NCBI GenBank assembly: GCA_030055615.1
Contig: JASFYN010000002.1
Coordinates: 187,145-251,144 of the forward strand
Origin: Methanothermobacter sp.
GTDB lineage: Archaea > Methanobacteriota > Methanobacteria > Methanobacteriales > DSM-23052
Reading direction: 5' to 3'
DNA: 64,000 bases
Shown: positions 58,863 to 64,000 of the stretch, piece by piece
Layout of the letters: each line of letters starts with the position of its first letter
Position numbering within the stretch: the stretch's first letter is position 1
Program-made: the position numbers and the translations under genes
Notes under the pieces: generated by a model
What the model was told of the DNA's origin: nothing
Seen by the model: only the letters and a program-made list of their open reading frames with translations
Database searches by the model: none

Positions 58863-59217
58863 TCACGAAAACATTAGTCCCTTTGATTTTTCTGTGTCCA
58901 AACTAAAATATTTTCTAGCGTCTTCAAGTGCATGTAATGGGTAGAATGCTGTCATAACATTATATGTGACAAGGTATGGTCTTGCTCTGAATTTGTAAGC
59001 TAGTGTTTTGAACTTCCAAATGTGTCTTTTCAGTATTTTGAATTTTTCCTGATTATGGTAATAGTATCATGAATAAGTAAATTGCTTCACCGTCGCCTGC
59101 TATTGCAAGATGCAGTTCAGCATCTTTTAGCAATCTCATTTCAAAATCATATTCTTTAAGTTCATTTCTGATTTCCATAATTTTCCTTACCTTCTGAAAA
59201 TTTTCAATACTAGACAT
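58863..59217 (-). pseudogene. Small gene (about 115 codons) with a frameshift
   Basis: A strong SD (AAGGAGGCC) and ATG 59217 open MSSIENFQKVRKIMEIRNEL and KEYDFEMRLLKDAELHLAIA, then GDGEAIYLFM; a stop follows at ~59056. The neighbouring frame continues YYHNQEKFKILKRHIWKFKT, LAYKFRARPYLVTYNVMTAF and YPLHALEDARKYF to a TGA at 58863-58865. One base change near 59060-59070 would join them. It is unlike any family I know. The SD and even codon use say it was a real gene. Confidence 0.55.
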
Positions 59218-59243
59218 GATAACGGCCTCCTTTCTTTCTTGGA

Positions 59244-59285
59244 GAAAAAAATAAAAACCGCGCCCGAGCGCAAGCGAGGGCGCGG
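59244..59285 (-). terminator. GC-rich hairpin plus T-run behind the 59322 gene
   Basis: CCGCGCCC (59258-59265) pairs with GGGCGCGG (59278-59285) around twelve bases. On the minus strand the stem is followed by TTTTTATTTTTTT. It lies 36 bases past the stop of the minus-strand surface protein. In this AT-rich genome such a stem stands out. A near-copy lies at 60694-60718. Confidence 0.65.
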
Positions 59286-59321
59286 CTAATCCATAGGGTT
59301 GGGCGGGCGGGTATAATCACT

Positions 59322-60512
59322 CTATGTGTAGATTATTTGGAATTGGTTGTTGATCGTGGCCCTGGTTATTCTTTTTATTGTTTGTCGTTGTCGGCCTTTC
59401 ACGTTCTGGACTGTTGTAGTTTTGCTGTTTTCGTGTGCGGTGCTTTTTAGTTTTTGTGTGTATTGTATTGTCTTGGCTGTGCGCTCAGCATTGTATGTGT
59501 ATTGTGTGATTTTGATTTGGGCGCCGCGGTGTAGGTTTCCAAGGTTTATTGTCCTGGTTCCGCCTGCTCCCAGGTAGAAGTTATATGATCTGTTTATTGT
59601 TGTTGAGCCGTCTGTTATCGTTAGGTAGATTACGTGTCTTTGTCTTACACCTGTGGGGTTTGTTATGATTAGTTGTATTTTGTTGGTGTCGGTGATTCTG
59701 AGTGCTGTGGTAGGACTGGCTTGGAATATGCTGAGTAGGCTTAGGTCACAGGTTGTTTGGGTTGTGATGTTGTATGTGCCCGTCGTGGTGTCTGGTTTGA
59801 CTTTTAGTGTTAGGGTTAGTGTTGCGTTTTCACCGAGCGGGTCATCATTTTCGTTGTCGTCGTTGTCGTATGCTAGTGTGCCGATCGTCCAGATTCCTGT
59901 TTGTGGGTTGAATGTTCCTTTGGTGGCTGTGTAGGATTGGTATTCTACATTGCTGGGCAAGTTTATTTGCATTTTTGTATTGGTTGCGTTTTCTACTCCC
60001 ATGTTCACGATGGTGACAGTGTAATTGAATACTTGGCCTGGTGATAAGCTACTGGGTATTCTTGCTGTGCTTTTCAGGTCTGTGAATGGTACTTCAATGT
60101 CTATCCTGGCGTAGTTGTTGGTTCTGTTTTCATCGTTGTCGGCTCGTAGGAAGAATTGTCCTGTGAGTGTTCCTGTCCCGTTTACAAGGCAGTAGAATGT
60201 TGCGCTTGCTACTCCATAGTATCCATTTCCAAGGTACCATGTGCCATTTTCGTATGTTCCATGGGTTACTGTTACATCTTCTATTTTGAGCCGAGGCGTG
60301 ATATAGGACTGCACCGTCACATTATCCAAACTATAGCCCTGATCAGACGGAATAGTGTCCACTACAACCTCTATTTGGACATGGTCGCCCACCTTGGCAA
60401 CTGTCTGGTTTGTGTATACTTCATAGAAGTAGCCGTCCGCTGCCGAAGCCGAACCTGCCATAACAAAGAAGGCAAGACCTAACAACAAGACAAAAAAATA
60501 CCTTTTAGATAT
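59322..60512 (-). CDS. Secreted surface protein with repeated DUF11/CARDB-like domains
   Basis: Longest frame is 419 residues (TTG 60581), but that start lies inside a TATA-like TTATATAATACTA. A perfect SD (TTGGAGGTGG) sits five bases before ATA 60512, the in-frame codon where a 396-residue protein would begin (ISKRYFFVLLLGLAFFVMAG, signal cut near ASA). No ATG, GTG or TTG fits. The mature part has conserved beta-rich repeats: VAKVGDHVQIEVVVDT, LKSTARIPSSLSPGQVFNYT and TIVNMGVENATNTKMQINLP. It ends in a basic tail without an anchor. Probably a surface or adhesion protein. Confidence 0.7.
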   Translation of the reverse strand: MSKRYFFVLLLGLAFFVMAGSASAADGYFYEVYTNQTVAKVGDHVQIEVVVDTIPSDQGYSLDNVTVQSYITPRLKIEDVTVTHGTYENGTWYLGNGYYGVASATFYCLVNGTGTLTGQFFLRADNDENRTNNYARIDIEVPFTDLKSTARIPSSLSPGQVFNYTVTIVNMGVENATNTKMQINLPSNVEYQSYTATKGTFNPQTGIWTIGTLAYDNDDNENDDPLGENATLTLTLKVKPDTTTGTYNITTQTTCDLSLLSIFQASPTTALRITDTNKIQLIITNPTGVRQRHVIYLTITDGSTTINRSYNFYLGAGGTRTINLGNLHRGAQIKITQYTYNAERTAKTIQYTQKLKSTAHENSKTTTVQNVKGRQRQTIKRITRATINNQFQIIYT

Positions 60513-60693
60513 GGTACCACCTCCAATCCATTCTACGATAATATATTTTATAAAATTAGTATTATATAATTTTAGGCCCAAAAACGGCCCATATCATAAA
60601 AAACAATCAAATAAAACCGATATCAATAAACTAAATTCAATATTATTATAAAAAGATAATAGAAAAAGAATAAGACATGAAGCGGATATTTCC

Positions 60694-60718
60694 CGCGCCG
60701 AGCCCAAGCGAGGGCGCG
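60694..60718 (-). terminator. Second GC-rich hairpin, near-copy of the one at 59258
   Basis: CGCGCC (60694-60699) and GGCGCG (60713-60718) pair around thirteen bases. The 14 bases CAAGCGAGGGCGCG are identical to the first hairpin. It lies 17 bases after the stop of the minus-strand gene at 60735. No T-run follows on the minus strand, so it might act as a weak terminator or an RNA end-stabilising stem. Confidence 0.5.
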
Positions 60719-60734
60719 AAGGCACCACACACAA

Positions 60735-61067
60735 TCAAAACTTATATCTTGCACCTACCAGTAAGCCACTTGATATCATAAGTGCTGAAATTAATGCTGG
60801 CAGTAGTGGGACCCCTGTAGGTTGCATTGGCACAGACCCTGCAACCGCCTCTTGACCCTCACTTTCTGCTGGATCATTCATAATATCATGATCTAGGGCG
60901 GAGTCAAAATCTGTTGCTTCCACATTCTCATCAAGATTCCCTTCATCAAGGTCTATTATTTCTATATCCCCTTCTTCATTTTTTTGTGCCGATACCGTTC
61001 CCATGCCGATGGCCACGCCAAGCATCAGCAGTAAAGTCAATGTAATCAATGCATTTTTTATTCTCAC
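60735..61067 (-). CDS. Small secreted protein with C-terminal membrane anchor
   Basis: About 110 residues from GTG 61067, five bases behind GGAGGTGG. A signal (ALITLTLLLMLGVAIGMG, cut near VSA) is followed by a very acidic central part (IEIIDLDEGNLDENVEATDF) and a C-terminal hydrophobic helix (GVPLLPALISALMISSGLLV) with a short basic end. The layout is like short archaeal surface proteins with an anchor. The promoter region (ATAATACTA) and the hairpin behind it match those of the neighbouring surface protein, so the two may be co-regulated. Confidence 0.65.
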   Translation of the reverse strand: MRIKNALITLTLLLMLGVAIGMGTVSAQKNEEGDIEIIDLDEGNLDENVEATDFDSALDHDIMNDPAESEGQEAVAGSVPMQPTGVPLLPALISALMISSGLLVGARYKF

Positions 61068-61164
61068 CTTTTCCACCTCCGCAAGCTTATGTTAATATTT
61101 TTTAGAATAGTATTATGATATCTTTTGGGTCCAAAAAATTGGCTAAAAAAAGAAGAGGAAATTT

Positions 61165-61425
61165 TTACTTTTCCTGTTTTTGATATTTTATTTTGTTGAT
61201 TAATTGGCCGTTTCTGGATTCATAGGATTTTATGAATGATCTTATCGCTTTTCTGGAAATTTCACTTTTTGATCTGGATTCTAGGTAGCTTATGATTTCA
61301 AGTTTACATGCCATTTTTGCGTCTATGTATACTTTTTGTGTATAGATTTTATTCGTGTTGTATATTCTTTCGAGTTTTCTTATCATTTCATGTATTTTCT
61401 CGATTTCTCCTTTTCTTTTTACCAC
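61165..61425 (-). CDS. Small basic helical protein, possibly ribbon-helix-helix-like
   Basis: 86 residues, GTG start after GAGGAGGGG, overlapping the end of the upstream gene by seven bases. It is rich in Lys/Arg. YTQKVYIDAKMACKLEIISY, followed by RSKSEISRKAIRSFIKSYES, is strand-helix-helix in order, as in ribbon-helix-helix regulators. A DNA-binding role is plausible but not proven. It is the last gene of the minus-strand run 62844-61165. Confidence 0.5.
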   Translation of the reverse strand: MVKRKGEIEKIHEMIRKLERIYNTNKIYTQKVYIDAKMACKLEIISYLESRSKSEISRKAIRSFIKSYESRNGQLINKIKYQKQEK

Positions 61426-62126
61426 CCTACCCCCTCCTCAGCTTGATTGGCCCCTTCTTCTGACGATTTAGTGCAATTTGGGGGGTTATAATATCTTGGA
61501 TAAGAATAGTAATAGTTGATTACATTTCCTTGTCCTTCATCTGCTATGTCGATAAATATGCTTCCGTTTGGTAATGGATGGATCCAAATGTCTTTGGTAG
61601 GATTGTTAATGTTGAGGCGCAGTTCAATTCTTGTATCGTTTGTTTTGTTACGGTTTGTTGAATTTGATGTCCAAGTTGAAATCGCTGACATGAATGGTCC
61701 CTGTGGTAATAAAACTAGTATGGTGAGTAAGGCAAGGAGCACGACACTTGAGAATACCCTTTTCTCTCTTGCTTTGCTATTTTTATGTTTCCATTCTACA
61801 TTGTATTTACCTTGGTATATTGGCCAAAAAAGTGGACATCCTACTGGTGTCAGACAATCTAGAAGTATATGGGATAATATACCTGCAGTTAGAGCTGTTC
61901 CAATTGTCATATCATAAAACAAATAAATTAGAATACATGGGACCAGCATAAACATGTTATGTAACTGTCTTTTATGATTATCAAAGATTGCTTTTTCAGC
62001 GAAATCAATTAGAAGGCTTGAAATGACTGTGATGATTAAAAATAGTATTGTAAATTCCGTATTCATAAGATATCCTAGTATGGCTCCCATCACAATGGCA
62101 AAGAATGCATGTGTATACCATTTCAT
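61419..62126 (-). CDS. YdjM-like membrane-bound metal-dependent hydrolase
   Basis: 235 residues. The family's early stretch (KWYTHAFFAIVMGAILGYL) and ILSHILLDCLTPVGCPLFWP carry the His/Asp residues of the YdjM/DUF457 family. Four to five membrane helices are visible. The C-terminal ~90 residues (WTSNSTNRNKTNDTRIELRL onward) look extracellular. SD GGAGGAT precedes the ATG. The catalytic reaction of the family is unknown. Follows the 33-residue microprotein closely. Confidence 0.75.
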   Translation of the reverse strand: MKWYTHAFFAIVMGAILGYLMNTEFTILFLIITVISSLLIDFAEKAIFDNHKRQLHNMFMLVPCILIYLFYDMTIGTALTAGILSHILLDCLTPVGCPLFWPIYQGKYNVEWKHKNSKAREKRVFSSVVLLALLTILVLLPQGPFMSAISTWTSNSTNRNKTNDTRIELRLNINNPTKDIWIHPLPNGSIFIDIADEGQGNVINYYYSYPRYYNPPNCTKSSEEGANQAEEGVGW

Positions 62127-62144
62127 CCTTGATCCTCCTGGAGG

Positions 62145-62246
62145 CTATTGGTATGTTGCTGCATAAAACCAGAAAAAATAATAAATTACACCTATGACAA
62201 ATACGGCAATAAAGTGTAAAATGAATAAATATGCTATCCCATTCAT
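62145..62246 (-). CDS. 33-residue membrane microprotein
   Basis: ATG 62246 follows GGTGA (AAGGTGACCCCCTA). It codes MNGIAYLFILHFIAVFVIGV, then IYYFFWFYAATYQ, and a stop: one membrane helix, aromatic at its end. It starts seven bases after the stop of the 62254 gene and ends 18 bases before the next start, whose SD follows. The even packing suggests a real gene that standard gene callers would miss. Confidence 0.55.
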   Translation of the reverse strand: MNGIAYLFILHFIAVFVIGVIYYFFWFYAATYQ

Positions 62247-62253
62247 TAGGGGG

Positions 62254-62844
62254 TCACCTTGCAATCCATAGTAATGTTCTGGCCATTATTGTTGCAAACC
62301 ATACTGATGCGAGTGTTATGTAAGCTACTAGACCTTGTAGGCTCATTGCAATTTTGAGATATATGAGAAAAGCGAGCGTTCCAGCGAAAATTATTATGGG
62401 AATTTTAATGTCAGTGATTTCATCGGCTGGATCGCTTATAATCATCATTTTCTTTAAAAGTTGCCCCTGTCCTTTTCTCAGTTTTCCTCTTATACTGCAG
62501 AGAAATTGTACATCATCTATTAAATTGAGGAAAATTTTTACTGAACTTTTTGAGAGTTCTTGAAAATCGTTGAAAATTATTAGCACTCTTTTATCTTTCA
62601 GTTTCATTTTTATTTTTTCTATGATTTCATTTGTAGTGTGTTTATTGTATATCGTAGTTTTTTCTGTTTCGCTCAATTCCGATAATATTTCAGCTGCTAT
62701 TTCCTTGGCAGGATTCACATGGCCGAGAAAAATTGTTTCGTGTCCAGTTTTCAAATTTGCATACTTTTTAACGTCTCTATACTTTATCGCAACACTCTCA
62801 CCCTCAACTAATGCTTTAAGGATTTTTTCTTTCAACTCAACCAC
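62254..62844 (-). CDS. Membrane protein with a P-loop-fold-like soluble part
   Basis: 196 residues. The soluble N-terminal part resembles an AAA/STAND fold without its Walker A: ETIFLGHVNPAKEIAAEIL, then RVLIIFNDFQELSKSSVKIF (a Walker-B-like strand) and LIDDVQFLCSIRGKL. The C-terminus has two membrane helices (IPIIIFAGTLAFLIYLKIA, GLVAYITLASVWFATIMA). No family is recognised. It heads a run of four minus-strand genes with small gaps; function unknown. Confidence 0.5.
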   Translation of the reverse strand: MVELKEKILKALVEGESVAIKYRDVKKYANLKTGHETIFLGHVNPAKEIAAEILSELSETEKTTIYNKHTTNEIIEKIKMKLKDKRVLIIFNDFQELSKSSVKIFLNLIDDVQFLCSIRGKLRKGQGQLLKKMMIISDPADEITDIKIPIIIFAGTLAFLIYLKIAMSLQGLVAYITLASVWFATIMARTLLWIAR

Positions 62845-63161
62845 CCTACAAAAAATAATATAATATTAAAAATTATTAATATAATATTAAAATTTTACGG
62901 TTACTAACCATCTTCATAATAGCATCTCACAAAACAGCCCTAGATCTTTTAAAAAGCGACATGAAAGCCTATAAAGGCCAGAAAAATATTACAGAAGTTC
63001 CCGTATTAGCATGGATAGATTTTTTGTAACATTTTTTTCCATTTTACTCCGGCTATTATTACTTAGCAGATTCCCAAGAATTTTCGCATAATTTATCTAG
63101 AATAAATCATTGAAACAAAGGTTATAATCTATACTATCATAATAATAACTAGGAGATAGAG
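62845..63161. other. Gap with a short coding-like fragment
   Basis: About 316 bases. 62922-63029 encodes ASHKTALDLLKSDMKAYKG, then QKNITEVPVLAWIDFL and a stop, without a start, so likely the tail of a lost gene. TATA-like elements for the two divergent flanking genes are expected in the AT-rich ends. Confidence 0.4.
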
Positions 63162-64000
63162 ATGACCCGCATACTATGGACAACCACACTAATTCTACTA
63201 TTCATAATCTCTCTTTTTAACTGTGGCATGTCCTTTGCAGCGAAAAGATATCCCATTCCCATTCAAATTTCAAGTGCCCCTTGTTATGGGATGATCACTG
63301 AAAGTTATGGTGAGGGTAGTCAGAAGTATTGGATTTTTAGACCAGCTGCGCCAGGTAAGTATCCTGTGGTGGTTTTTCTTCATGGTTGGGCTGCCACTGA
63401 ACCTTTGTTTTATATGGCGTGGATTCGGCATCTTGTAAGGGAAGGTAATATTGTAGTGTATCCAAGATATCAGAATCTTTTGGATCTTAGTTCCGAGAAG
63501 TTCACTGATAATGCCGCAAATTCTATTAAAGATGCTCTCAAGAAACTTAAGGGCAAATACGATGGTAGGTTTTATATTGTTGGTCATCGGCTGGTGGGCT
63601 TATAGCAGTGAATCTTGCAGGTAGAGATGATATTCCCAAGCCTAGTGCTGTTCTTACGATTCAGCCGGGTGTTTCGGAAAATGGTAGTAAGCTTCAAAAT
63701 CTTTCAAGGATTCCAAGTGACGCTTTATTGGTTGTAATGGCCGGGGACTCTAATAATATTACTGGTACGGGTGATTCTTATCTTATAATGGATGAAACTC
63801 CACAGATACCCTCTGAGAGGAAGATTTTTCTCCTTGTGCAATTAGATGGGAATTTAAGGGCGGATCACTTATCTCCTCTTGCTATTTCAGATGAATATGG
63901 TATCCTAGTAGATAACTTGGATTATAGTGGCTATTGGAAAGTTTTAGATATTCTTATGAAGTTATCAGAGAATAATAAAACTATTAGTGATGCTGATATG
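63162..64000 (+). pseudogene. Secreted alpha/beta hydrolase, frameshifted at its nucleophile motif (partial)
   Basis: A signal (LILLFIISLFNCGMSFA) is followed by an alpha/beta hydrolase start (YPVVVFLHGWAATEP). The first frame ends HRLVGL* at 63603-63605. In the neighbouring frame the sequence continues SAGGLIAVNLAGRDD to the window end without a stop. Adding one T between 63587 and 63588 gives GHSAGG, the GxSxG nucleophile elbow with its serine. A later H (RADHLSP) fits the catalytic His. The 3' end lies outside the window. Either a recent pseudogene or an assembly error. Confidence 0.65.

Noticed and set aside
28511..63161. Insertion sequences
   Set aside because: Gene fragments exist, but no transposase motif, no terminal inverted repeats and no target duplications could be seen.
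1..64000. tRNA, rRNA or RNase P genes
   Set aside because: I looked for GGTTC-loop and acceptor-like pairs in the gaps and found none that fold; a covariance search would settle it.

Overview
The window comes from a methanogenic archaeon of the order Methanobacteriales, most likely a thermophile close to Methanothermobacter. The reasons are a thiol:fumarate reductase subunit (tfrB), a 2-phosphoglycerate kinase of the cyclic 2,3-diphosphoglycerate pathway, a histone-fold protein, archaeal SepF/MinD genes, a class II archaeal GlyRS, GGTGA-type ribosome binding sites with many TTG/GTG starts, and AT-rich TATA-box promoters. The order tfrB, iorA, iorB, ACT, paaK, symporter, pyrE matches my memory of Methanothermobacter; I could not check it.

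Bases 1-28500 are compact housekeeping sequence: the tail of nadC, a histone-fold/coiled-coil protein, a ZPR1 zinc-finger protein and 2-phosphoglycerate kinase, a roadblock protein, a DUF1611-sepF-DUF2226-minD-pfkB run, and a minus-strand run of tatD-like, glyS, dcd, DUF1512, trmJ and tfrB. An aromatic 2-oxoacid module follows (iorAB, ACT protein, phenylacetate-CoA ligase), then a sodium/solute symporter with a 38-residue partner, a PRC-barrel protein, a mini zinc-finger gene overlapping pyrE, a TetR regulator with a palindromic operator ahead of two radical SAM genes, a slipin, an M28 peptidase and several small enzymes.

Bases 28500-45200 are loose accessory sequence: small zinc-ribbon and membrane proteins, an M48 peptidase, a lipoprotein, several decayed genes, and a defence-like block. 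That block holds an McrBC-type pair with a duplicated N-terminal domain, a frameshifted DUF4268-like gene, a TIM-barrel protein, a PD-(D/E)XK-like protein and a large zinc-phospholipase-like/zinc-ribbon/TPR fusion.

Bases 45229-58197 are one complete CRISPR-Cas locus on the plus strand: a small DUF2085-like membrane ORF joined by an ATGA overlap to cas10/csm1, then csm2, csm3, csm4, csm5, a CARF-HEPN effector, cas6, cas2, csa1, cas1, cas4, a 112-base leader and an array of 33 identical 37-base repeats with 32 spacers. This pairs a type III-A effector that should make cyclic oligoadenylate (GGDD present) with a type I-A-style adaptation set and no type I effector genes.

Bases 58198-64000 hold gene remnants, two secreted or membrane-anchored surface proteins followed by near-identical GC-rich hairpins, a small membrane-protein operon with a 33-residue microprotein, and a secreted alpha/beta hydrolase frameshifted exactly at its nucleophile motif. 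I found no rRNA, tRNA or insertion sequence. Several genes (near 35030, 40765, 59060 and 63588) carry single-base frameshifts, some in A-runs, so real decay and assembly error must be told apart.
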